From Sabellastarte sp. h YS-2021 (Eukaryota > Annelida > Polychaeta > Sabellida > Sabellidae), in NCBI GenBank assembly GCA_964017235.1, contig OZ024928.1:88593566-88657565 (forward strand): DNA of 64,000 nucleotides. The letters are read 5' to 3'. Position 1 is the first letter of the stretch. Each line of letters starts with the position of its first letter. Made by a program: the position numbers and the translations under genes. The notes below the pieces were generated by a model that saw only the letters and a list, made by a program, of their open reading frames with translations, was not told where the DNA came from and ran no database searches. Shown in pieces: positions 37,701 through 52,400 of this stretch.

Positions 37701-40451
37701 CATAATAAATAATAAACATCCCTTTTTTATGGGGTAAAAAATACCACAAAACATTCGTGTACACACTATAACTGAACAGTAGCTTCTAGACATGAAATGT
37801 GATGTGACAGAGTAACATGATGACATCACAGCACTTCAGAATATATTACGGGACCCCAAGTACAAGTTGCAAGTGATAGGTATTTCAGACGCCATTCAAA
37901 CCATCATACACATAGCCACAAAATGTCGTATACTCAATGTTTGCCAGACCAGGTTCAACCAGATCAATGTTTGCCAGACCAGATCCGGCATGGCTAAGTT
38001 TAACAGTATCCGCCAGGTATGATCTGGCACATAGGGAATTAAGGGGTTAAATCTCTGGAATGGCGTGCTCTCCCCTCTATTGTCATAAGTTCAAAATCCA
38101 GCTCATAAGAACACTTGTTAAAGCATAGACTCCTAGCTTTCAGAGGGATATCAAGAGTAATATTATAAAGACCGGAAGTGCGCAGTGAACGAAAACCCGT
38201 CTGTGCACATAGAATCAGCTGGGAGTAAAACCTCCTATAACCGCCCGCTGAATTTCATTTCGAATTTCTCGTTTGGAAATTCCTCCACTTTTACAAGGGC
38301 GATCATGCATTCAAAACAATATGGCAGCTCCTTTGTTAGTGTCACCTCGTAAAAATAAAGGGATATTTCTATCAACCAGGTAGGCGGTCTTTATAATAGT
38401 AATAAATACCTCATGCTCGGTATTTATTACTACAATTATGGCTATTTCAGGAAGACCGTGCTACGAACCATTGATTTGAAACTGTTGAGTATCAAGGATT
38501 CCAACACTGTGAATTTTGTGATGACAGCTGACAAGCAGATGCGTATGCTGGCAATAAAGATACCCAGGGAGTATGATCTGGTAAGGCCGCCATTTGTACT
38601 TGTATTGTTGTACCCAGCACTTCTTTGCCTTGATAATGTACTCTATACATGTCTGGTTTTAATTATTCAAATGAATGTTTCAGCATGATATTCCTTTCTC
38701 AACTTTACTGTGTGTTTCTTTTGGCCAAATGATTTTTGAATGACATGGTTGGGATTTACTAATGTTTAATATTCTGTATAAATGGAACTTTTCATTAGGC
38801 ATTAGTTGTAGCTGATAAACTTGAATAGGGAAATTTAATTCCTAGTCAAATTTTGAATCTGTACTCCCTTAAGAAGAAACATACTATTAATTAGTGAAAA
38901 TGAATTCTAGTGAATCTATTAAAAACTGAGAATTAGAGGAATTTTCTTCTATCCTAATTTTCTACTAATACAGTGCATACCATGGCTGATATGCAATAAA
39001 TAAAATCTGTAGTGTGTGCAATATTGGACTTCCTGGTTGCAATGTCATGTACATATATATAGTTATTGAATCTTTTTAATCCAGTCTCCTGCATCAGAGT
39101 AACAAGAGCAGTGACTATTTCACATTTTTCCTCCTCTCTAACAAGGATTATTTTCAACAATATAAGATACATGTAAAAAGTTTCCTCTCCTTTGAAAGAT
39201 TAGTTATTTTACATCATCTATCTGTACATGAATGTCTTCAGAAATGTCAATATTTCATCAAGAAGAGACTACTGTTTGTTTAATTATATACTGTTAAAAT
39301 ACTCCCATTGTTTCCCAGTGTACTCAAGCACCCATCGACAGCCTTACTCCTGTATTTCAGGTGTTAAGATTTTACAACAGTAGTGAGAAAAACCATTTCT
39401 ATGAAGCCATGTGCAAGTTTGTCAAAGATCATGGTCTTCGGGTGAATAAACCAAGTCCTATGTCTGAAAAACGCATGAAAGAAGAGGCTCACACCAAAGA
39501 AAAGAGGCAGGAGCTGTTAACAAGCTTCTTCAGAGCTGTCTTCGCTCATGTAAGTTGTTTAAATTCTAATTCTAACAAGATTTTATGGTGCTTAATATCA
39601 GCAAAATGCAGTCTTAAAGGTGTAACAAATCCATAAGCGTGAGTTCCCCCCAAAAAGTCACTAACTACAACCTTTATCGAAAAAATTGTATCACTAAGTT
39701 GTGGTGTTGGTATGTCATATTAATGTTTCAAAAAATCAATATCAGTCAATAATGGTTCTGAGTGTCCATATGGATATTAAAAGCCTTAATATAATTTCTA
39801 AGTAATTAGTGAGCAATTTTTACAGAAGCATCGTTCTGTTTTTTATAACTATTAAAACAATTAAAATCCTTAATTTACATCTTGTATGATTTCTTTTAAT
39901 AATGTAATTTGATGCCTCATACCTTTCTTATAATATTTTTTTAATGTGTTTGTGTGACACAAAGTAATATATATAGTTGTGAAATGTTGCATTTTACAGT
40001 GACAAAACAGTAATTCAATCTGAAAAATTTGAAAGCTAAATTGAAATTTGCTGTCAACAGAACAGTGGTTTTGCATTAATTTTGTTTTCCTGGCTGAGTG
40101 GATAACCACTTCCCTGTAATATGACAAATTATCACATCTATTTTATGCCTTCAGATTTCAGCAGTTGCAGTTCCAAGTGACCCTATAATTTTCATAAAAA
40201 TTAATATCATAATCAGGGGCGGATCCAGCTTTTATGTAAGGTGGGGGTTCACATCGAGTAAGGTGGGGGTTCACATTGAGTAAGGTGGGGGTTCACATCA
40301 GACATATTATAACTAAGGGGGTCGGGGGGCATGCCCCCCTGGAAAAAAATTAATTTTTGGTAAAAATAGAGTGCATTTCCTGTAAATTTAACACCACTGT
40401 CAAGAAATAATTTTGTACTTTGGGTTGAACCCCTTTGGTTCCAACCCCCTG

Positions 40452-40486
<35 letters not shown>

Positions 40487-43400
40487 ATCCGCTAGTGATA
40501 ATCGTACTTGATGCTTTGTTTATTGGCTTGATATTACCCCCCCTCCCCTCTGCTGACATGTAATCTTTCAGTGGTCAGGTAAATTGGATAATAAACTAAT
40601 TTGGTTACTGTGTTCTCTAGCTTAATATTGCCTCCACTGTTTCAGGCCTTCAAGTACGAGACTGCCACTGAGGAGCTGGACAGGCAATCAACGCAGGAAG
40701 CTATCACCTGTGAGCTGACTATGGCTGAGTTTGCAGATGCTCTAGCCCTGAAGCCGCAGTCTTTGTTTGTGAAAAACATGTTCCAGACAGTTGACAAGGA
40801 CAATAACGGATATATTTCATTCAGAGAGTTTCTTGACATGATCATTGTCTTCTCTAAGGGTATGTGTGCATACAGCATAAATGAACAGTATCACATTCAT
40901 ACTCTTAAGTACTTGGCCTGTCATGAATTTTAAGTTTTGCACTTGTGTGCTATTTTATCCGTACTATTGCTTTTATTGAGTATTCCTTTTTATGATAAAA
41001 GAAACAAGATTGTCATTTTGCAAAGACAAATAACAGAAAACTAACTTTGTGTCAAATTCTGTGTGAATTTTTAGAATTTTGCCAGTATTCAAGTGGAAAA
41101 AGATTATCAGGATGTGTCTAACTAAGAAAAACAGGAGTTCATTCGGTTTTGAGCAATAGATGGCACAGTTTTTACCATGGCAACACTTTTTTGTACTTTT
41201 CAGCTGTTAATTTTAATAACTGTAGGTTGGAAATCCCACCTGCTGAAGCATGATATTTTTTTGTTGAATTATTAAAAGAATTTGTTTTGCATTTAGTTTT
41301 GGTATTTTGAATGATTTAAAACCTAGTTTATTCCATTTCAGTCCTATTATCCCCATAACAGTGAGAGATACAGTTTTATATTTTGAGCCAATTTGCAATT
41401 GTTGCTCAGTTTACAGATTTTGTTTTGTTCTCATGTTCCAGGAAGTGCTGAGGCAAAGGCCAAGCTGATGTTTGACATGTACGACTTTGATGGGAGTGGA
41501 ACCTTGTCCAAGGAAGAATTTAAGACTATGATCAGGTTAGTAGTAAACAGGGGTTGGACAAATATGTAATTGTATTTAATACATGTATTTGGGTATTAAA
41601 TGATTGAGTTTGGTTTTAATCGGCATTTTTAACACATTTGTCACTGATGGCAACATGTAGGATTCAGTGAGAGCCTGTCTTGGGTGTGATCTTAATTTCT
41701 TAACTAAATTCAACTTACTCAAGTCATGCTTATCAAAAGTCCAATATTTCTACTACAGGAAACAATAAATGCTGAAGCCATGAATTCTATGTTGTGTACA
41801 AAGCTTGTTGTTGTAGTACGTCGACTGTTTGGAGTCTTCTGTATAAAAGAATATCATCTGTATTTTTTATCCCCAGATCACTTATGGAGCTGGCCAATGA
41901 CGACCTTGATGACACTCAAGTGGACAACCTCTTTAAAGCCATGAATTTGGACTCCAAGAAAGAGATCTCCTTCAATGAGTTTAATGCAATGCTCAAAGAC
42001 TACAAAGATACTCTCAGCTATGCCAATCTGCAGCTTAATGTTAATGGTAAGTCCTCTTTGATAATTATAGTTAGCTGTTGAAGGAAAAGGTAACATCAAA
42101 CACCGATCTTTGATCTTTTGTTATTATGGGTTTCTACTGTTCCAAACAGAAAATTATTGATAAGCTAAGATCTAAAACACATCTATCCCTCCAATATTTC
42201 CCATTTCTGCTTTTCAGGCATTGCACTAATATGTGTGTGTGGTTAGTTTGTCTATTAATGTATGTCCAGTGATCTAATTTCAAAAAAGTGTTTTTTTGTC
42301 TTTAACTGGATATGGAGGTAGTAGTTATGTGTAGTTCACACAAGTATCATTGGGGTGGGCTTATTATCTTATTATGGTCTTTTTCTCCATTGCCACAGGT
42401 GGTGAAATGCCCAGGAAAGAAGGAGCCAGAGCAGGAGGAATCTCAAGGGCACAAAAGACCATGGTTGCTGCTTACAGGTGAAGATGCGAAAATGTATAAC
42501 TTTTGTATTAAGGTGGTTGGTTAAGATATTTTATATTGTATTAAGGTGGTTGGTTAAGATATTTAATTTTTAATGCAGTTCGGTGTTGTTTATGGATATC
42601 TACTGCTGTTTCATATACCTTAGGTATGGTAGTATAATATACCACAATGTATGTCACCATTTCAAAGAACATTAATTGAATTAATTAGATGTGCACCTGG
42701 GTAACAGATACAATAAGAAGGTACAATTTTACTCACATTGATCATTGATTGCTCATGGGAGAAGGATAGAAAGTGCCCACATAAGAATCTCGACATTTTG
42801 GCCAAATATAAAAATCTTCTGGCTTATTGATTCCATCATCCATTGCTCTTTGCAGACCTGCAGAATGTTTGTTCTGTTTAAAATGCCTGTAGACTTGTTA
42901 GAATACATTGGCCTGGAAGTTATGTATGATTGTATTCATACATTCTATATCTGAGTGATATTTTAGTGTCTCCTATGTAGTCCTTTCCTGTTTGAGTCCC
43001 TACCCCTTGTTAGAGGTAGTTTGCATCAGTTTGACTCCTGCATTTCCATCAGTGTACATGTTTCATTGTTCATTTGCACCCTGCTTCTCGTTAACCCAAG
43101 TTTAGGCAAGAAATGTACTTTAGTATGGTGGGGACTCTACAGTGTAGAGGTGACACACTCACCCCTTACCTGTGCTCAGTGACCTAGTCGGTAACTAGTC
43201 AGTAACTTATGTAAATAATCACTTGCCTCTGTGGTCATGGGTTTAAATCCAGCGTTTCAGTCATGGTATCATGTGGCAGATACTGGAGGTCTGACCTGGT
43301 GTGACTCTGGTTTTCAAAAGGAAACCAAAACAGACCTTAAACCTCTGAAATCATTTGTTTAAATTTCAGCCCTGGTCTCAGTTGCAACTTGGGAGCTATC

Positions 43401-46400
43401 TTGCTGATGCTTTGTGTGATATAATAGAAAAACTTCCCCAATGACATATACAGAAATAATATATCACAAATGAAGATAATATTATACGCGTGCGCATCAC
43501 TCATATAATATTGTTAAACTTTATGAGTGATATATTTTTTTCTATATATGTCTAATGATGATTGTTTTACTTTTATTATCCACCATTTTGTACGATTTAT
43601 GGGTTAAATAACGTGAATATTTAATGAGAGAATGTGAAAAGGCTGTCAAAAAGCACAGACAACAGTGAATATAAAAACTTCAATCTTTAACTTGCAATAG
43701 CTCTTTTATTTCTGCATGGATTTGTATGCAACACACACGAGCAGAAGCGCTGTAACATGACCTGTGTAATGATAAATAATACATATTTGTGGGTAACATA
43801 GTTTCCAAGATATTAGTGAAAATCCGGAAGTTATTGACGATAGTTATCCATGGTATGGAGGCACCGTTGTATACAAATAAAATATATCGTGCTCCGTATA
43901 TCCCCCTATATTGATCAAATACGGCGTGCGATGGATAATAAAATATGGTTATTACATGAGTGGTGCATGTTTTTGAATCATTTTATTACAAGAGACGACA
44001 AGTAATGACAGTCTGAATTGGTGATTACAAAATATTAAGAGATGTTTAACTTTTCTTATCCATCACTTTCGTCAAGTATTAAGTAAAAGGAGTCAGTACA
44101 CACCCAACAATAAAGAGAAAAAATCATCTGTTCACGTTTCTATAGTACCATGCACCATTGAATATAAAACCCTCAAGTTCTAATTGTGATTTCTTCACGT
44201 ATTTGTAGGTGCTGTAGTTTTAAAATATTTACAAAAACTTATTGTTTAAGAATGTTAGTAAGGGTAGAGTATTATACACTAGTGTAGTGTGTAGAAAAAT
44301 ATACACTGGTCCTCATGCATGATGGATAACAAAGTGCAGAATTCTGACCAGCTTTCTTGAAGTGCATTTCTCCACCCGTCATAACTCTCTATCTTGTTCT
44401 GTTCTGTACAATGCACTTCAAACCCACAAGAAATATCCGGTTTCATCTTCATTTTTTACTAGGAGTGCGAATGATGAACACAAAAGCCTAAAGACCAACC
44501 GTTTCTCCAGTAGCGAGGATGTACAGGTGATAAAGAAGAGTCTTCCAAAGTCTCCATTACAACAGAAGTGGCTTGCAGTGAAAGCCTATGTTGAAACTTA
44601 CAGAATGCACATCTTTTGGCTTGTTCTCTACACCCTGGTCACCCTGGGCATCTTCATTGAGAGAGCTTACTGTAAGTAATACCAAACCCAGTTTAACATA
44701 ATTCTATATGACTACTAAATAGAGTGTGGGCTTGTACCCATAGAACACAGTTAAATAAAACTTGATTGAGTGTATCTCGAAGTTCCGTTCACAAAAGAAC
44801 TGCTAAGCAGAACTTGGTGAAGTAGGAACACTCAACAGAAATTTACTATATAAGTTAAATTTTTCGCAAGGCATTTATTGTAGCTAATGAGCTTGAACAG
44901 TGAAAATTCCTACATAAATTTGAAACCTGTATTTATATCTCAAGTAGAAACTAGACATCCACTGAAAATGCATTCTTGTGAATTTGTTAAAAATGAAGAA
45001 TTATTGAAATTTCTTCAAGCTAAATTTTTAAATTTTACAGTATGTCCATAAGACCCAGTTAAATAGAAATTTAAGAATAATTTCAGTAAAACTTAATTAC
45101 ACAGAACCCTGTTTGGTGGAACATAAGTTTATGTTCATAGTTCACAATTATGTTGAGCTGTGTCATGTGGAACACAGGAACAGGAGTTGACCTGAAAACT
45201 AGCTTTAACAGAACTTTCTTAAGTGAAATTAGGACTTATATTCACTGAACACAGTTTAAATGAACTCTCTTAAGAGGAATAGGATTACTTGTCCGCAATG
45301 AAAACAAAAATGCTGTGGGTTTTACATTAGATTATGGGCAATCAATAGCATGACTCTTACTCCTTTGTGACACACAGTCTATTGAGAGGGAATTTAGTGT
45401 TTTACTTACTAATAGATGTTAATATCAGATAGTGGTCTGTGAATGTAACATTGACTCTGTCTATATAGTTATACCAGTGATTAAAGTAATATCCCCTTTT
45501 TTTCAGACTACTCTATTGAGAGAGAACACGGAGGCTTACGTCAGATTGCAGGCTATGGTGTGACGGTGACACGTGGGGCTGCCAGTGCCATGATGTTTAC
45601 ATACTCGTGTCTCCTGGTCACAATGTGCAGGAATCTTATCACCAAACTGCGCGAGACCCCTCTCCACAGATACATCCCATTTGATGCAGCAGTCTCCTTC
45701 CACAAGTTCATTGCTTACTTGGCTCTGTTCTTTACAAGTGAGTTGACTAAATAATCTGTTTCTTCCTATTTCAAAATGGTAGAGTAGTAGGAAAAGATGG
45801 TAGAGTTCCCCTCCTAGATAATTAATATGTGAATACATACAAAATATAGTTACTTTTTAATTAGATAAAATGACAGACAAGTATATCTAATAACTAAATT
45901 TACACATTACTGGTATAAGGTTTATAGATTATATCAAATATATAATGTGTATTGTTACATATTGTGTATTCGCGGGACTAATTGGTCAATTCCAGGCTGT
46001 GAATTTTGCACTTCGGCCAAACTGTCACTTTTTTTCAGAGTGACTTTGTTAAACTATCTTGAATCAGAATTGGTGGTAACCATAGATAAATTTACATCCT
46101 GGCCAAATAAGTTTACAAGACCTCATTTATCAAGTTGTTATCACCAAGTATTGCCTGTTAGGTGATAACACTGTGCTAAATAAACAAGGCTGAAAAGTAC
46201 GGACACAGAAAAAGAGACAATAAAATTATCTTTAGATATGCAAGCCTCTTTAAGAGCTATATTGACTATTTCCCTGCACCTTAATTACTGCCTGTTTCAC
46301 TCTAATTGAAAAGTTGAACATATTGTGACAGTATTAATTCACTGTAATTCCTTGTTATGTTGCAATTATGCAAAGTATAGGGAATTAAATCAACCACATA

Positions 46401-49400
46401 TCCATGTCATTTTGCAGTCATGCACTGTATTGGGCATTCCATCAACTTCTACCACATTGCCACACAGACTGCCGATGACCTCACCTGTCTCTTCAGGAAT
46501 TTCTTCCATGCAACAGATGAGCTGCCAAAGTTCCACTACTGGCTCTTCCAAACACTCACAGGTATATCACACACAGTTTAATGCAATAGTACCTTTTAAT
46601 GCTCTAGTACAGATCTAACGAAGCCTCTCAAATATAAATTTATCCAACCCCTAATTACATTTAGTCTCATAACTTTGTCATTTTAGTAGTAGATGCTCTT
46701 CAAAATGTGTCACAAATACAGTACGGCCTCTTTCTTCAAAATTTACTGATATTGCAATTGTAACAATTTTTTGGAGGTGACTTGGTGGTGTAAAGAGTAA
46801 TACATTAAATTCTCTGGTGTAAAGTTGTGGGTTTGAATGTAGCCTTAACTTAGACAATTTGTTGCCACTTTGCTGATATCCCATAGCTTATGCTGCAGAA
46901 TCTTGTAACAGATCATTGTCACCACTATCCTGCTCCACTAATTCTGACCATCATGAAAGTACTTCCACAGTTTGTTGATTGCAGTGTTAAAAAAACTCCA
47001 TGCAAGTGGTACGTTGGTGTCGGTTGTAATACACTAGGCACCTCCCAACTCTGAGATTGCGCGTTAAAATCATGACCCCAACTTTAGGTGGGCAAGTTGG
47101 TACTTTCTTTTGCTTGTTGGTACCAGTGGTTGACACTGAAACATCTCGACCATCTTTTAAAGCTGTTGCACCATTTTTCAATCCCCTTAATTTATTTATT
47201 TATTTATTTGGGGTTTTACATCGCTTTCAACACTGTACAGGTCATATCACGACGGGTAGTTGGAAGGGCAGAGGAAACCAGTACATACAGTTCTTTAGGG
47301 TTCTGTACTGTAAACTGCCGACCAACGGCAAGCAACTACCAGCTTTCCCACTTGAGGCCATGCCAGGAACCAAATCCCGGCCTCAGAGGTGGTTCAATCC
47401 CCTTAAATGCCCATTAACTTAAGCAGTGTGTTGATTGTTCATCTGGATTTTATCGTCGTGTTCAAAACTGTATAGGTCATATCACCAGGGATAGTTTTAT
47501 TGGCAGAGGAAACCAGTACATACAAGTTGGTCAAGGTTCTGTACTGTAAACTGCTGACCATCAGTAAGGAACTACCATCTTTCCCACATAGGGCCTGGGG
47601 TTCAAACCACCGACCTCAGAGGTGGGAGACAATTTGTTACCACTGTGCCACCGCGGACCCCTACACAATGAGTTGAAAGCAATGCTGAAACCAAATGAAT
47701 CACTGTGGTAAAGTTGAGTAAAATTCTGATTGAAATTCTTTCAGGTCTGACTGGGGTTTTCCTGACAGTGATCGTGTTTATCATGTACGTGTTTGCCCAG
47801 CAGTATGCCAGGAGGAATGCTTTCCGGTATTTCTGGATCACCCACCATTTCTACATCCTGCTGTATCTGTTCATGATTTTGCATGGTGCTGGTAGACTTG
47901 TACAGGTAAGCAGGTGTTTTGTATTCTTCTATCAGGCCTCGGTGGTTAATAGTTAACGAGTTTTACTTTTGATTACTTGCCTTTCCTATATATGGTTGTG
48001 AGTTCAAAACCAGCTCACGGCCGCATATGGTATTCTCTGAGTGTCCTTATATGACCTTTGCTGTTTGATGTAGATCCCAGCTTTGACCTTGGTTATTCAT
48101 CTATGTAAGTTCAGTGTAACCTCTACAAGTCTTGCGTATCAGTAAGCACCATATTTACAAAAGAGATCAGTGAAAGAGTAGTGCAAGTAAATAAAATAAA
48201 AAATAAATTTCTGATTCACAGGAAGTCCTCAGATACTTGAGCCAGTTTTACATTGGCCTTGTAGCTATTGAATTTGTGAATACTAGCTATGAAGCCATAT
48301 CTAGTAATATCCTTATTTTATAATTACTCGGGGTAAATAATCAGCAAAAAGTGAGAAAAGTTCTGAAATTTTTTTTTTTTAAATTCCTGAGAATTTTTAG
48401 AATTTTAAAGATAATTATAACAAACTAAATACAAGAGCTGTATAAAACAAATGATGTGTGAAAAAAATAAGATTCCAGGTTTGCCCAAGTAAGATTAGTA
48501 TTTGGTTCAGCGTAAAATTTTATGGCAAACCTGAAATTGAATTGGTTATAACTAATGCCATTCAAATCTATCTTTTGGTGTGATGCACAGATGCTGCTTA
48601 TCTTAGGCAATGTGATACAAGTCCTCAATATTCCCATAAACACTTACTACTGTATATTATATTCGCCATTCATTCTCACTTCTATTTGCATGACTTGTGG
48701 GAAACTTTTTGCATATAAATAATTTTTTTCTGACTATATTAGGAATGTAGGTATCTGATCTCCACTGATGAAAAATGGGCATAAAAATTATTGTTATTCT
48801 GTAATTTGTATTATATTTTAAGGATGGGGCCCCCATATCACATACTTTGCTACTTTTCGATATTTCTTGCGCTGGCAATAGAACTTTACTTCAAAAGGTT
48901 TGACTTTATTTTGAATTTTCAGCCTCCATTTTTCCACTACTTCTTCCTGGGACCCGTTCTGTTGTTTGCATTTGATAAGATGATCATCGTGAGCAGAAGG
49001 AAAGTGGAAATACAAGTACTTGGTGCAGAGCTTCTCCCATCTGGTGAGTGTTGCTAAAATTACAAAATAAGAACACAGCCTCAGTATGGTAAATTGACTG
49101 TTGATGGCAGCCCTCACAATGAAGAAAAAGAGGGTTCAATAATTATTGATCTTTCTGCCAGAAACAAGTGAATGTAGTATTGTCAATAAACTACACAGAA
49201 GTATGTAGAAAAAATGACAGGTTAGCAGGTCAAGAATCCATGTGCTGAACCGTTAACCTACAGTATTTTAGGTAGATAGAAGTGCCTACCTGCTGACCTT
49301 ACAAAATACTAGTCAAAATTACCTACTTGCTGCAAGTATTAGCATATATAAATATACAAGCCCAGTTAAAATCCTGGTGGATTTTAAATCACCTAGGCCA

Positions 49401-52400
49401 AATCAAAATGGTGATCTTGCATAGGCAAATCTAATCCCAAGACCAAATTAAACCTTGGCTGATTTCAGCAGTAAGGTGATAGGCAAGGCCACCTGATAAC
49501 TACTATTACATCTGTAACTTGTATTTGATTTAATAAAATGTAGTTCTTTTTTGGTAAATTTGTCATAAGGGTGACTTACCCAAAGTTCAGGAGACCTCTG
49601 AACTTTGAGTATGAGGCTGGTCAGTCAGTCCCTTATAATGAGTAATGTGATTGGGTACCACGCTTTTATCATGTATATCCTCTTTTCTTTTGTACAGAGG
49701 TGACCTTCCTGAAATTCAGCAGACCTCAGAACTTTGAGTACAAGGCAGGTCAATGGGTACGTATAGCCAGTAAAGTAATTGGCGAGACAGAGTACCACCC
49801 GTTCACCTTGACCTCTGCTCCACATGAAGACTTCCTCAGCCTGCATATCCGTGCAGTGGGACCCTGGACCATGAACTTACGCAAACTGTATGACCATGAC
49901 AACTCTCCAGACAGGAGGCATTTGCCTGAGGTAAGAGGCTTACGCCAGATTTACACAAATGATTCATATCGTTAACTTGATTTCATTGGTTTAAATAATA
50001 ATAGATACCCTCACATGCTTTTTAAGTGCATCCTTTCAGTATTTGTTTTTTATAGAGCAACCTTAAAGTATTTGAGGGTCTGAATTTCAGTCAACCTCTT
50101 TTCTTCTGTCTGCACTGCTGAATTCCAGCAGACTCAGTGATATCAACAGTTTGACTTTTTCTAGTATCTGTACCAACAAATAATTTGGTAGTTGGAATTT
50201 TTCTTTTCGGGTGCCATCTGAATAGAATAGATTAACACTCGTAGTTGCAGTTAAGTCAAACATAACCATGTCTTCTTCCATAAAGAAACTAAAGACTCCT
50301 CTCTTCAGGCTTATCTTATTACCACTCTAACTACGTCTCCCCTGTTAGATGTTGTTTTGGAAGTTGAAATTCTCATTGCACAATGTATACCTTTACAATC
50401 AACATTTTACTGGATGTTCACAACGATTTGGCATCACATTAATTATTCAAATCTGATGAATCATCATGTTTATGTAGTGTATGTATGTGCATTGGTGAAG
50501 CTTGCAGTGTATTACACTTTCCAATTGCATTATGGCATATTTCCTACACCTTGAAAATTTTGTCATGTAAGTGGAGCTGTTCATTTTGGTTACAATCGTA
50601 ACTTGTTGCTTGTTAAAAATGAACTAAGCATTTATAATTACCCAGATCTTCAAAATTACTCATGGAATCAGATAAAATGCTTTTTTCATCGTTGTACGGG
50701 TTCGTTGTAACCAAGATGGTCTGTATGAACAAGAATATCAAAACATTTTTGCTCCAATTACCATTGTACCTGTACCTGTAAACTTTTTCTCCAGAATTGC
50801 TCTGGATGCTGTTGTAGATATACCTGCATACTTTTTGTCAATTCTATAATCTACAATTGTTCTGGTTTTTATTTTAGATCTACCTAGATGGTCCCTATGG
50901 AGAGGGGCATCAGGACTGGTACAAGTATGATGTGGCTGTGCTTGTAGGGGGAGGTATTGGTGTGACCCCATTTGCTTCCATTCTCAAAGACATTGCCCAG
51001 AAATCCAGGAGCAAGTCCAAAATTCAGTGCAAGAAGGTATGAGGCTCATAAACTGCCAGAATAGCAGTTATCAAATAGACAGTGGGCTAAATTTGGAGAA
51101 AATTAGGTATTAAAAGTATAGAAGACTCTACAGGTTAGGAACATTTTTAGGAAATGCTATATTTTACAAAGGTAAAAGTTGGAAGTTAGTAATATCAATC
51201 AAATTTGAACCTAATTTGGTGGATACTGGAGGTTCATAGTCATGTGGAGTCTACACAGTTGATTGTAAGTATTTTGTTTTATGGTGATTGATATCCTAGG
51301 CAGATCTCAAAAAATTTAGAGAGTTGCACTTTGCAAGAAGGTTTCTCATTGGCTCTTTCAACTGGACATCTATTACATCATCTCATTTGCCATTTGTATA
51401 TCTGTCTCTAGGTGTACTTCATGTGGGTGACAAGGACACAGAAGCAGTTTGAATGGCTCACTGATATCATCAGGGAAGTAGAAGAAAATGACCTGAAGGA
51501 TCTGGTGTCAGTTCACATCTTCATCACACAGTACAAGGAGAAGTTTGATGTCAGAACTACCATGTTGGTACGTATATTTTCCTGAGACTAGCAGTGTGAA
51601 AACAAATTGAGAAGTACTATAAATCTGGATTAATCAGATGAAATGTGTTTGTCTTTTCATTCAAGGAAGAAACTCAATTTTGGAAATGTCTTACCATTGC
51701 TAATGATTAAATAAATTTTGTTTTCTCTTTTTTACAGTACATCTGTGAGCGGTACTTCCAGAAGATCTCACACAGGAGTCTTTTCACTGGCCTGCGATCT
51801 ATAACCCACTTTGGACGACCCCAATTTGCTGATTTCTTCCGACTGGTGCAGACAGAACACCAGGATGTAAGTTCAAATCATTAGATAACACTGTTTGGCA
51901 AGTCTATAGAAACCTATTCAGATTTTACATCAAAAAGTTCATGATCTTCATTTTACCAGATAGTAGCGTCTCATTTTATTAAAAGATCAGATTTTCTCAG
52001 GAGATAGAGCTGTCGTGTGTTGACAAATCATACCCTTGTAATTCCAGGCATTTCAAAGCTCACATTTTGCATTGTTGTAACAGGCAAACAACCTACAAGG
52101 ATTTTATAAGATATTCGGCAAATGTGTGCAACCATGAAGCCCTATGACATTTTTGTTTGTGCTAGTGAGCAAACAGCAGTTTGAAAGTTAGATTGCTCAA
52201 TTTAACTGCCAACTGGGATTTTCGCTGTCTTTTTTTTTAATATAATTTGAATAAAACTTCTTAAGATAATGTAAACTATATTATACACTGATTTGATCAA
52301 TTTTATTAACGTGTTAGTGAGATTAAAGTTTTGCATATGAAAATACAGTAGAATAGTCAACACTATTTCTTTTTGTCAAATATTTGTTTTTCACATATAA

